A stretch of DNA of 27,618 nt from JAGYLJ01 sp034661035. Lineage in GTDB: Bacteria > Patescibacteriota > Minisyncoccia > Phycocordibacterales > UBA12079. The notes under the pieces were generated by a model. The model was not told where the DNA came from. It saw only the letters and a program-made list of their open reading frames with translations, and searched no databases. Shown here piece by piece: positions 1-7,546 of this stretch (positions are counted from its first letter, which is position 1; each line of letters opens with the position of its first letter). The stretch covers positions 1-27,618 of the forward strand of contig JAYEKM010000025.1 in NCBI GenBank assembly GCA_034661035.1, given 5' to 3'. Position numbers and translations under genes: made by a program.

Positions 1-2
1 TT

Positions 3-137
3 CTAAAACAAATCTTTATAGAAGATGCCCAAAAAGCCGATAGAACCTTCGATGTTTTAATGGGTTCTCAGGTAGCTCCTCGCAAATCTTTTATTCAGTC
101 TAATGCCACAGCTGCCCAAATCGACCTTAACGCCTAA
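3..137 (+). CDS. gyrB: DNA gyrase subunit B, C-terminal end (partial)
   Basis: The frame is open from the left edge to TAA at 135-137 and gives 44 residues. The stretch LMGSQVAPRKSFIQSNA matches the C-terminal tail of type IIA topoisomerase B subunits (pattern LMG-x-x-V-x-PR-x-x-FI-x-x-NA), which closes the TOPRIM half of GyrB or ParE. The family supplies the ATPase half of the enzyme that introduces or removes supercoils. The start and catalytic domains lie outside the window. ParE cannot be excluded from this tail alone. Codons here often end in C, as in the SNase gene at 23275. Confidence 0.8.
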   Translation, partial: LKQIFIEDAQKADRTFDVLMGSQVAPRKSFIQSNATAAQIDLNA

Positions 138-182
138 CCAAAACCAAAACAAACAAGCGACAGCCTATTGAATAGGGAATAG

Positions 183-226
183 AAAAACCGCCTAGACAAC
201 AGACGGTTTTCGTCGTTGCTAGGCGG
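183..226 (-). terminator. Intrinsic terminator for the 83-aa membrane protein gene
   Basis: CCGCCTAG at 188-195 pairs with CTAGGCGG at 219-226, and the stem continues inward (CAAC/GTTG, GACG/CGTC) to a short loop. The T-run lies on the minus strand (A-run at 183-187), so it serves the minus-strand gene at 274-525. It may also slow transcription from the gyrB side. Confidence 0.8.
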
Positions 227-273
227 GTGTTCAAAGTTTAGATAAAACAAAGCTCTCCGTTTACGGTGTTTGT

Positions 274-525
274 TTAGTTTTTCCCAAACGATTTCAGTAT
301 AATGAAAATCATTCCAGATAAGAGCCCTGATACAATTGCCGTTATGCCAGCCACAGGCATAACCCATGACGGCAAATTGATACCAAAGGTTTGCTCATAT
401 ACAGGAGCTCCCCAGGAAATGAGACTTATAAAAAATACATAAGCCCATTTTTTCTGCCATGGAGACATCCTATCCCATTCACAACCAGCGCCGTCGTAAT
501 CATAAGGTTTTTTCTTGTCCGCCAT
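274..525 (-). CDS. Small two-helix membrane protein, unknown function
   Basis: The product is 83 aa. The first 25 residues are polar and charged (MADKKKPYDYDGAGCEWDR), followed by two hydrophobic segments at about 28-45 and 52-77. I do not recognise a family. The start is firm: GGAGG sits 6 nt before the ATG, and a consensus promoter lies upstream at 588-616. The gene has its own promoter and terminator, so it is a single-gene transcript. The strong Shine-Dalgarno sequence contrasts with most longer genes here. Confidence 0.75.
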   Translation of the reverse strand: MADKKKPYDYDGAGCEWDRMSPWQKKWAYVFFISLISWGAPVYEQTFGINLPSWVMPVAGITAIVSGLLSGMIFIILKSFGKN

Positions 526-587
526 TGGTTTCCTCCGCTTTGGTTTTAAGTTTATGTTAAGAACCCCAGTTATTTTTTACTAGTGAC

Positions 588-616
588 ATAATAATCCTAT
601 CTATCAGTGGTGTCAA
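588..616 (-). promoter_or_regulatory. Sigma70-type promoter for the 83-aa membrane protein
   Basis: On the minus strand TTGACA (611-616) and TATTAT (588-593) are separated by exactly 17 nt. The predicted transcript has a leader of about 55 nt carrying the GGAGG site. Confidence 0.8.
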
Positions 617-651
617 CACTAACCCTCTCGGCCAATTTAACCCCCTACCAA

Positions 652-695
652 AAAACAAAAAACACCTAGCCATCTCGGCTAGGTGTTTTTTGTTT
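652..695 (-). terminator. Terminator after the sortase gene
   Basis: An 11-bp perfect stem (661-671 with 677-687, loop ATCTC) is flanked by A-rich and T-rich tracts on both sides. It could work in both directions. It lies just beyond the sortase stop on the minus strand. Confidence 0.85.
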
Positions 696-702
696 TTACT
701 GT

Positions 703-2025
703 TTATTCAACAATAGTAACAAATTCTTTAACGATATTATTATCTTTATCAGATTCCTTAATACCCTTAGTTGGATCCACGTTGATAACCACTAATTGAT
801 TTTCTCCAACTTTTGGTCTGTCGAATCCCATAGTAAATTCAATCTTTTCTCCAGGAGCTAATGCTTGTTGAGATTTAGAGTGGAAGATATGGAATGGGCT
901 AGTTGGTAGGACTGCATTAAAGTACCAACCTTCAGATTTCTTATCGCCGATATTTTTTATTGTAAACTTAACAGCAATCTTACTATTAGAGTTTGGTGTT
1001 GAACTGGCAACAAAGTCACCATTTGAATCTAAGATACCAATGGAATCAATAGTTGCTGCAAAGTCTATAAAGCCATTACTATTAGATGGAATTGAAGGGT
1101 CATTAATTACTTCGTAAATGCTATCACTTCCAGTTCCGGGTTGAGGAGTAACTGGGTTTGAAGTTCCTCCGCTGGCTAGAGATACTTTACCTACATAACT
1201 AGCTCTTACGATAATTCTCTCTTCTTTTTGTCCTAGAGTATTACAGGTTGAAAGAATTAATTCCTTATTGTCATCGAATTTAACTAAACCGTCTCTTGTG
1301 TTAGTTACAGCTACAGATAATACTTTATAAGTATATTCATAGTTAGCTGATTGTAATTTAACTTTATCACCAACTACTAACTTATCTAGATCATTGAAAG
1401 TTTTGTAGTAGGTGTTGTCTGTAGTTAAACTTGTACTGTGCCCAAAAATGAAAACATTTTTATCTTCATCAAGTAATCCTGAATCTGGGTAACGAACAGC
1501 TCCTAGTTTTAGAGCGTCATTCAGAGTAATGATGTTTTTACTAGTAGGGTTGGTAACTGCTGATTTAACTCCAATTTTATCAATAATAACCTTAATAGGC
1601 TTCTCTACAGATGTGCTTGGAGTTGTGACAGTACCGCTTCCTTCGCCATTTCCTCTATTTTCTAAAGAAATAAGAATAGAAGAAAGACTATATCTTGATT
1701 CTAAATCAATACCAACTTCCGTAAATAATTCAGGAATTATATTGATTTTCTGGAAGGCTGTTATTGTATTAGGGAAAGTAGCATAAATAGCCGGTCTATT
1801 TTGATAGGCAAAAACTAAACCAATACAAGCGAGTAATATAAGTACTTTGATTGAAAGACTAAAATTCCACCATTTATCTGTTTTAAATGGCTTAAAGAAA
1901 CGGTTATTTCTGAAATCTTGGAAAGTTTCAGTTTGTGATATTTTCTCAAATATCCACCAATCACTTTCATGATTACCGTGATTATTCTCCATATTTTCTA
2001 TTGTAGGTAGGTTTTCCGGTGGCAT
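703..2025 (-). CDS. Sortase with C-terminal CARDB-like domain
   Basis: 440 aa. An N-terminal cytosolic stretch of about 55 residues precedes one membrane helix (about 57-74) and an outward-facing sortase domain at about 140-280. Sortases are transpeptidases that attach surface proteins carrying an xPxTG-like signal. The catalytic set is visible: His196 in FIFGHST, Cys261 in LILSTCNT, and Arg270 or Arg274 in ERIIVRASY. After a Pro/Gly/Ser linker, residues about 322-440 look like a CARDB or Ig-like adhesion fold. Adjacent Ig-repeat surface genes are plausible clients; the protein ending at 7485 has a VPYTG motif. No Shine-Dalgarno is seen before the chosen ATG, although a 40-nt leader is predicted. 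Confidence 0.88.
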   Translation of the reverse strand: MPPENLPTIENMENNHGNHESDWWIFEKISQTETFQDFRNNRFFKPFKTDKWWNFSLSIKVLILLACIGLVFAYQNRPAIYATFPNTITAFQKINIIPELFTEVGIDLESRYSLSSILISLENRGNGEGSGTVTTPSTSVEKPIKVIIDKIGVKSAVTNPTSKNIITLNDALKLGAVRYPDSGLLDEDKNVFIFGHSTSLTTDNTYYKTFNDLDKLVVGDKVKLQSANYEYTYKVLSVAVTNTRDGLVKFDDNKELILSTCNTLGQKEERIIVRASYVGKVSLASGGTSNPVTPQPGTGSDSIYEVINDPSIPSNSNGFIDFAATIDSIGILDSNGDFVASSTPNSNSKIAVKFTIKNIGDKKSEGWYFNAVLPTSPFHIFHSKSQQALAPGEKIEFTMGFDRPKVGENQLVVINVDPTKGIKESDKDNNIVKEFVTIVE

Positions 2026-2069
2026 AATTTATCTTTATTTATTAATAATATTTGTAATAATTTATGCGA

Positions 2070-2098
2070 AGTCTACCACCAAGCTAGGGTAATGTCAA
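2070..2098 (-). promoter_or_regulatory. Promoter for the sortase gene
   Basis: Minus strand TTGACA (2093-2098), 17-nt spacer, TAGACT (2070-2075). It is divergent from the plus-strand promoter at 2114-2142, with 15 bp between the -35 boxes. Confidence 0.7.
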
Positions 2099-2113
2099 TA
2101 CTATTTCAAACCC

Positions 2114-2142
2114 TTGCATTTATTTTACTTTTGTTGTATAAG
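2114..2142 (+). promoter_or_regulatory. Promoter for the Ig-like exported protein at 2236
   Basis: TTGCAT (2114-2119), 17-nt spacer, TATAAG (2137-2142), with TTG directly before the -10 box. The same pattern, including TTTTAC in the spacer, recurs at 4052 and 5312 before the other surface genes. Confidence 0.65.
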
Positions 2143-2235
2143 TTGGCTAGAACGTAATTTGAAAACTAAATATTAAAAATTTAAAGTCGCCTCATTGGCG
2201 ATCCGCCGAAGAGGTGGGAAAGGAGGGAAGAGAAA

Positions 2236-2601
2236 ATGGCAGGGAACAATCAAGCTAAAAAGATTTCGTTGTTGATGTGGACCTTTTTTATTGTAGGGTT
2301 CATCGTTATTTTCATCTTGTTTTTAATGACTCCTCGTGCTCATGCGGAGGAACCTTGGGGGAAGCTTTTAGCTTCTCCTCAGGAAATCAGTTTGGGGGAA
2401 ACCTCAACATTAACCTTGATGACAAACAACACCGTCGGTATTTCAATATCTTTTTATAGCAGAATCGTTGGAGGACATATGTCTGCCCAAGGAGGTGCTA
2501 TGACGGTTAAACCTGACCAGACGACTACCTACAAGGTAGAGTTAATTGGATTAAAAGGGGAAAGGTTTCCTTGTTCAGTTACAGTTTTTGTAAACAACTA
2601 A
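2236..2601 (+). CDS. Exported single Ig-like domain protein
   Basis: 121 aa. A hydrophobic segment at about 11-31 is followed by RAHAEEP, a plausible signal peptidase I site after AHA. The remaining 80 or so residues form one domain with the pattern ASPxxIxxGExSTLTLxTNN...TTTYKVELIG, the same Ig-like unit as in the genes at 2660 and 5440. GGAGGG lies 8 nt before ATG. The leader holds CCGCC/GGTGG pairing just before the ribosome binding site, which might limit access to it. It probably sits outside the membrane, free or as a partner of its larger neighbours. Confidence 0.8.
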   Translation: MAGNNQAKKISLLMWTFFIVGFIVIFILFLMTPRAHAEEPWGKLLASPQEISLGETSTLTLMTNNTVGISISFYSRIVGGHMSAQGGAMTVKPDQTTTYKVELIGLKGERFPCSVTVFVNN

Positions 2602-2659
2602 TTTCAGAGAAAGAAAAGCCCTAGCCAACCTTTAGGTTGTTGGGCAAAGGAGAAAAAAG

Positions 2660-3943
2660 ATGGAAAAAAGATTTGCAGGAATAATGGTTGGAATTTTGTT
2701 AGTCGTTCTGAATTTTGGGATGGCTGTAGGTGCTGTTCACACGAGATCTACTTACACGATGATTACACTTAGCAACATCACTGTCTTGCCGACGAATGGT
2801 GAGGAGACACGGTTGCCAGTGATGGTTGTTAATGCCATCGATTGGTCAATTGTTCCTGGGAGAACGGTTCATTGTATTTTTCAGGAGTTTTGGGAGGGTG
2901 AACTTGATTCATTTGGGGTCACCCAAAGTATTAATGTGGGGGAAGATGGTTATGCTAGAATCCCTGTTCCTTCTTCATCTCAAGCAAAGTTTCGCTATGC
3001 CACCTTGTGGGTTGGTGGAGATGAAGCTTCGGTGGAAAACAAGATGTTTTGGTATACCCACGATTTGTCCATGCCGGCTAAAATTGTGCCGGTAGATGTG
3101 ACAGCCGAGTTGGTCTTGGGTGAAGTCAGGGACTACATCTATCAAGTTCTGAATGCTTGGGGTGATGTAATCCCTAATGTTCAGGTCCGTGTTATCCGTG
3201 GAAATGGATACGTGACTTCGCAACAGACCATGATCACAGATTCCTTTGGAGAAGTTGCTTTTGAAGTAACGGCTCCTAGCGGAAGTACTGGAACGGCAGA
3301 GCTGAGGGTTCAGGTGGAACCACTGCGGTTCATTCAAACGGCGATGATGTTTGGTTGGAATGTAGGGACAAGTCCTCCTTCACCAACGTTGCCTTCAGGA
3401 AGTTTTTCAGCCTCGTCAACCAATCTTTCATCTGGCGAGTGTGCAACCCTCACCTTGACGACCTCCAATACGACATCAGTGTCGTTAACTCCTTCTACAG
3501 GAGCGACTGGTAGCTTTACTTCCAGTGGTGGTACCGTAACGGTTTGTCCGACAGCCACGACCACCTATACTGTTACGTTAACAGGATCTGGTGGACAAAA
3601 AACTTATTCGGTAACCATCACAGTTGGTTCTGCTCCGCCTTCAACAGGCGTGGCGACTATTGAGGCCAGTAATGCGACTTCCTATGACGGGACCTTGCCA
3701 GTTTTTGACCTTTCGATTGGTCAAACTTTTTCGGCAACTTTTGTTGCCAAGGATAGCTCCGGTAATCCTGTTTCGGGTGTCTCCTTGTCGGTGTTATACC
3801 CGAACGAGGTCTTAACAACTGACAGTAGCGGTCAAGTGACCGTTACAATTCCAGCCAGTTCGTTTGAAGGCTGGGATTCGGATAAAATCTGGGTTACCTC
3901 AGATTCAAACGTTTTTCTGGAATTCAAGATAATTTATCAGTAA
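2660..3943 (+). CDS. Exported multi-domain Ig/Big-like surface protein
   Basis: 427 aa with a signal peptide (hydrophobic about 6-24, AVGAVHT around the cut). The order is an N-terminal beta domain (about 30-135), a Big_1-like domain (about 140-225, with LNAWGDVIPNVQVRV), a short linker, an Ig-like domain (about 245-325, PTATTTYTVTLTG), and a C-terminal domain ending in GWDSDKIWV and FLEFKI. The first and last domains are clearly paralogous to the lipoprotein at 4194 (FWxGEL, IPAS, GWDxDKIWV, FLEFKI). The start has AAAGGAG 8 nt upstream. A gap of 58 nt from the previous gene holds a hairpin (CCAACC/GGTTG) and suggests co-transcription. No LPxTG-like motif or C-terminal helix is seen. Confidence 0.82.
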   Translation: MEKRFAGIMVGILLVVLNFGMAVGAVHTRSTYTMITLSNITVLPTNGEETRLPVMVVNAIDWSIVPGRTVHCIFQEFWEGELDSFGVTQSINVGEDGYARIPVPSSSQAKFRYATLWVGGDEASVENKMFWYTHDLSMPAKIVPVDVTAELVLGEVRDYIYQVLNAWGDVIPNVQVRVIRGNGYVTSQQTMITDSFGEVAFEVTAPSGSTGTAELRVQVEPLRFIQTAMMFGWNVGTSPPSPTLPSGSFSASSTNLSSGECATLTLTTSNTTSVSLTPSTGATGSFTSSGGTVTVCPTATTTYTVTLTGSGGQKTYSVTITVGSAPPSTGVATIEASNATSYDGTLPVFDLSIGQTFSATFVAKDSSGNPVSGVSLSVLYPNEVLTTDSSGQVTVTIPASSFEGWDSDKIWVTSDSNVFLEFKIIYQ

Positions 3944-3965
3944 GAATAATCTTGGATTTCCAGCC

Positions 3966-4003
3966 AACCCCCTAAACCTATTCGTAGGTTTAGGGGGTTT
4001 TTT
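3966..4003 (+). terminator. Strong intrinsic terminator with TTCG loop
   Basis: A 15-bp perfect stem (3966-3980 with 3985-3999), TTCG tetraloop and T-run. It ends the transcript covering the genes at 2236 and 2660. Confidence 0.95.
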
Positions 4004-4051
4004 ATTGGTTAGAAAAAATTTATCCTGTTAGAAATTAATTTTTAACAGTGT

Positions 4052-4079
4052 TTGCTTTTTTACAAAAGTATTGTATTAT
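4052..4079 (+). promoter_or_regulatory. Promoter for the lipoprotein gene at 4194
   Basis: TTGCTT (4052-4057), 16-nt spacer, TATTAT (4074-4079) with TTG just before the -10 box. It closely resembles the promoters at 2114 and 5312. The leader is about 108 nt and contains CTGTCTG/CAGGCAG pairing at about 4127-4145. Confidence 0.65.
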
Positions 4080-4193
4080 TTCAGTGGCTTTGTACTTTGT
4101 TAATTAACTTATTTAACGTTTAGAGTCTGTCTGTCGGCAGGCAGGCGTTAAATAAAAAATCCTAAATCCTAACAGACGGGCAAGGAGGAGAAA

Positions 4194-5243
4194 ATGGACA
4201 AGAAATTTTGGTTGTTTTTGGCAGTTGTAGGAAGTTTTTTTCTTTTAATTTTCGGTTGCGGTGGCGGTGGAGACGGTGGAGGTGGTGGGTCAACACCTAC
4301 TCCAACACCTGAGGAACCGGCTTATCTGATTGAACATCAAGGGGATGTTTTCCAAGTCCCTTCGTGGACTGACAATCTGACCATGAGAATTGTTGTGAAA
4401 GATAAAGCTCGGCAAGTTGTTCCAAATATGCTTGTCCGGGTGGTATTCTCAGAATTTTGGGCAGGGGAGCTGGAAGCTGATGTTCGTGTTCAGGAACTTC
4501 GTACCAATACTGAGGGGATCTGTATTTTTCAAGTCCCGCGGTATGACAGTGAAGGGGAGCGTACAGCTACAATTTCTCTTCCTGATTTTCCTGAGATTAC
4601 AGCTGTGTCAATGACGATTAAGTACGTGATTGATACCTCCATCCCCACTCGGGTGATGGTTGCCGATTCTAGCCAAGCAGAGATTTCTCTTTCGCTGGGT
4701 GAAAGTGTTGACGTTGCCTTTGTGGTTCTTAACGCTTGGGGTAATCCTATTTCGGGTATTGAAACGCAGATTGTTATTGGTCAGGAATATATTACTAACG
4801 ATTACCGTGTCACTGACGGCAACGGGAGAGCCACTTTCTTTTTTACAGCGGGGCCTGTGGCTGGAAGTACTGTTTTCCGGATTCAAATAATTGACTACCC
4901 TGCTGTGATGGCAGAGGTCATTATCAATTGGACAGGGAGTACAGCCTCCTCTATTGAGATACTTAATCCCAGTAAATGGGAGGGAGATGTTCCTGTTGTG
5001 CAAACCTATGTTGGCTCATCGACAGATGTTTTGTTTGTTGTTAAGGACAATAACGGTTTGCCCGCCAGCGGGGTAATGGTACTGGTCACATATCCGGCAT
5101 TGGCTTCGGATGTCACCGATGTTGATGGTCTGGCGACCTTTACGATTCCAGCCAGCTTATCTGCTGGTTGGGACCCAGATAAAATCTGGGTAGTAGGAAA
5201 TGACTCCATTTTTTTGGAGTTCAAGATTGAGTATCTGGATTAA
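4194..5243 (+). CDS. Predicted lipoprotein with Ig/Big-like domains
   Basis: 349 aa. Residues 5-21 are hydrophobic and end in LIFGC, a lipobox with Cys22, so a lipid anchor on the outer face of the membrane is likely. A glycine-rich linker follows, then a Pro-Thr run. Three beta domains follow at about 42-145, 150-245 and 250-349; the second contains LNAWGNPISG. It is a paralogue of the protein at 2660, as shown by FWAGELE versus FWEGELD and by the shared ending IPAS...GWDPDKIWV...FLEFKI. GGAGGAG lies 5 nt before ATG. It has its own promoter and terminator. It probably acts as an adhesion or envelope protein, but no specific role can be read. Confidence 0.83.
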   Translation: MDKKFWLFLAVVGSFFLLIFGCGGGGDGGGGGSTPTPTPEEPAYLIEHQGDVFQVPSWTDNLTMRIVVKDKARQVVPNMLVRVVFSEFWAGELEADVRVQELRTNTEGICIFQVPRYDSEGERTATISLPDFPEITAVSMTIKYVIDTSIPTRVMVADSSQAEISLSLGESVDVAFVVLNAWGNPISGIETQIVIGQEYITNDYRVTDGNGRATFFFTAGPVAGSTVFRIQIIDYPAVMAEVIINWTGSTASSIEILNPSKWEGDVPVVQTYVGSSTDVLFVVKDNNGLPASGVMVLVTYPALASDVTDVDGLATFTIPASLSAGWDPDKIWVVGNDSIFLEFKIEYLD

Positions 5244-5252
5244 GGACGGGAG

Positions 5253-5294
5253 AACCTCAAATTTGTGAAATATTGCAAATTTGGGGTTTTTTTT
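5253..5294 (+). terminator. Intrinsic terminator after the lipoprotein gene
   Basis: A 13-bp stem (5253-5265 with 5276-5288, one G-T pair) is followed by a run of eight T. Confidence 0.9.
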
Positions 5295-5311
5295 AAACTT
5301 TTTTAAATTAC

Positions 5312-5340
5312 TTGCTTTTTTACTAAAAATGTTGTATTAA
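5312..5340 (+). promoter_or_regulatory. Promoter for the Ig-repeat protein at 5440
   Basis: TTGCTT (5312-5317), 17-nt spacer, TATTAA (5335-5340) preceded by GTTG. It is the third copy of the surface-gene promoter pattern. The leader of about 93 nt holds the two-hairpin repeat. Confidence 0.65.
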
Positions 5341-5362
5341 TAACTTAATAAAACTTAATAAA

Positions 5363-5439
5363 TTATATGAAGCGAGCATATAATTCATCATTCGGATGTC
5401 GTGAAAGTAAAACACTTTCACACATCCTCATTCGAAATT
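5363..5439 (+). repeat. Two-hairpin repeat element, copy 1 (5' leader)
   Basis: The first hairpin is TTATATG (5363-5369) with CATATAA (5377-5383). The second has GGATGT + GTGAAAG pairing with CTTTCAC + ACATCC around 5394-5427. The tail TTCGAAATTAT runs into the ATG at 5440. A related copy lies at 18712-18787, with paired changes that keep both stems. Confidence 0.7.
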
Positions 5440-7485
5440 ATGAAAAAAAATACATTAAAGCTAGTTATATTATCAATTTTTGTTGTTTCTACAGTCTTTT
5501 TTATAGGGATTGGTGATGTTTTAGCGGCTGCACCAACTTGTTCACTAACAGCCACACCTTCTAATATTAATGTAGGAGGAGCTTCTAGTCTTTCTTGGAG
5601 TTCATCCAATGCCACTTCAGCTTCTATTAGTCCAACCATTGGAGCAGTTAGTCCCANNNNNNNNNNNNNNNNNNNNNNNNNNNNNNNNNNNNNNNNNNNN
5701 NNNNNNNNNNNNNNNNNNNNNNNNNNNNNNNNNNNNNNNNNNNNNNNNNNNNNNNNGAACAGTTAGACCTTCCTCTACAACAACTTACACTATGTCAGTA
5801 GTAGGAGCTGGAGGTTCAGCAACTTGTTCCGCTAGAGTAACAGTTTCAACACCAACACCAGCACCAACTTGTTCACTAACAGCCACACCTTCTAATATTA
5901 ATGTAGGAGGAGCTTCTAGTCTTTCTTGGAGTTCATCCAATGCCACTTCAGCTTCTATTAGTCCAACCATTGGAGCAGTTAGTCCCAGCGGAGGTGCAAG
6001 AACAGTTAGACCTTCCTCTACAACAACTTACACTATGTCAGTAGTAGGAGCTGGAGGTTCAGCAACTTGTTCCGCTAGAGTAACAGTTTCAACACCAACA
6101 CCAGCACCAACTTGTTCACTAACAGCTAGTCCTTCTTCAATTCAAACTGGAAGTAGTTCAGATATAGCTTGGACAGCTAGTGATGCAACTTCAGCTGTAA
6201 TTAATCAAGGAGTCGGAAGTGTCAGTCCAATCAGTGGATCTAGAACAGTTAGTCCCACGGCAACTATCACTTATACAATGACAGTTACTGGTGCTAATGG
6301 GAGGACAGGGACTTGTTCAACAACAGTTACAGTGACGGCTTTGCCTCCTAATCCTCCTGTCCCAACTTGTTCANNNNNNNNNNNNNNNNNNNNNNNNNNN
6401 NNNNNNNNNNNNNNNNNNNNNNNNNNNNNNNNNNNNNNNNNNNNNNNNNNNNNNNNNNNNNNNNNNNNNNNNNAGTTAGTCCCACGGCAACTATCACTTA
6501 TACAATGACAGTTACTGGTGCTAATGGGAGGACAGGGACTTGTTCAACAACAGTTACAGTGACGGCTTTGCCTCCTAATCCTCCTGTCCCAACTTGTTCA
6601 ATGACAGCTAATCCAACTTCAATTCAAACTGGAAGTAGTTCAAATATAGCTTGGACAGCTAGTGATGCAACTTCAGCTGTAATTAATCAAGGAGTCGGAA
6701 GTGTCAGTCCAATCAGTGGATCTAGAACAGTTAGTCCTACTACAACAACTACTTACACTGGTACTTTCACGAATACTGCTGGAGGAGTAACTTGCTCAGT
6801 AACAGTAACGGTATCAGCTACTCCGCCTACACCAAGTTGTACTTTAACTGCTAGTCCTTCTTCAATTCAAACTGGAAGTAGTTCAGATATAGCTTGGACA
6901 GCTAGTGATGCAACTTCAGCTGTAATTAATCAAGGAGTCGGAAGTGTCAGTCCAATCAGTGGATCTAGAACAGTTAGTCCCACGGCAACTATCACTTATA
7001 CAATGACAGTTACTGGGACTGGTGGAACAGGGACTTGTTCAGCAACAATTGCAGTTTCAAGTACCCCTCCCTCAAATAATCCAACTTGTTCTCTAACTGT
7101 TAATCCAAACGCAGTGGTTAGAGGTAATAGTGCTACTTTATCATGGACATCAACTAATGTAACTTCAGTTATAATTGATAACGGAGTTGGTTCAGTTAGC
7201 CCAAATGACTCAATATCTGTTACACCAAATGATGCTACTACCTACACTGGTAATTTTACAGGACCGAATGGAACTGTTAATTGTTCAATCTCAATTTCTG
7301 TTAGTACCAGTGGATGTGTTGGAAGTTGTGGCGGTGGTGGTTCTAATCCACCAACTGTCAATCTAGCAAGTTCCTATTTACCTCAAGAACCAACTTCAAC
7401 ATTTATTTACTTAAATCAAGTTCCTTATACAGGTCTGAAAGGTGAAGAAGTCGTTATAAAACAAATCTTCTTTATGGCTAACTAA
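5440..7485 (+). CDS. Long exported Ig-repeat surface protein (contains two assembly gaps)
   Basis: The chosen start is ATG 5440 rather than GTG 5401, because the signal peptide begins there (MKKNTLKLVILSIFVVS, cut near VLAAAPT). At least seven tandem Ig-like units of about 80 residues follow, each opening PTCSLTA and closing TTTYTMxVxG...CSxxVTVS. The DNA copies are nearly identical. The reading frame is 1 before the first gap, 2 between the gaps and 1 after, because each 100-N run is a placeholder; this is not evidence of a frameshift in the cell. The true length is unknown. The C-terminus has a Cys/Gly patch and then YLNQVPYTG. VPYTG fits an xPxTG sorting signal, but only about 16 residues follow, with no membrane helix. 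No Shine-Dalgarno is seen. Confidence 0.85.
5657..5756. other. Assembly gap of 100 N
   Basis: The placeholder gap lies within the Ig-repeat gene. The flanks are copies of the same repeat, which suggests that repeat collapse broke the assembly. Confidence 0.98.
6374..6473. other. Assembly gap of 100 N
   Basis: This is the second placeholder gap in the same gene. The sequence after it repeats the sequence before it (6248-6373 and 6474-6600 share a long near-identical stretch), so the repeat count here is not known. Confidence 0.98.
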
Positions 7486-7494
7486 TGAATAAAC

Positions 7495-7535
7495 AAAAAA
7501 ACACTTGGACGTCGGACGTCCAAGTGTTTTTTATT
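7495..7535 (+). terminator. Bidirectional terminator between the Ig-repeat gene and thrS
   Basis: A 12-bp stem (7501-7512 with 7516-7527, loop CGG) has an A-run on the left and a T-run on the right, so it can end both converging genes. The core CTTGGACGT/ACGTCCAAG has the same 9+3+9 layout as the palindromes inside miaA, with a compensated G/C swap. Confidence 0.9.
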
Positions 7536-7546
7536 TTATTGAGATG

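Noticed and set aside
2975..3337. 120-aa minus-strand ORF and similar long frames opposite the surface genes
   Set aside because: They are shadows of strongly supported plus-strand genes with signal peptides and SD sites, and have no start signals of their own.
5540..7100. CRISPR-like direct repeats
   Set aside because: The repeats are in-frame copies of an Ig-like domain of about 80 codons, with no spacers of CRISPR length and no cas genes.
5440..7485. Frameshift or pseudogene in the Ig-repeat gene
   Set aside because: The frame changes only across the two 100-N placeholders, whose true lengths are unknown. All three segments are intact repeats.
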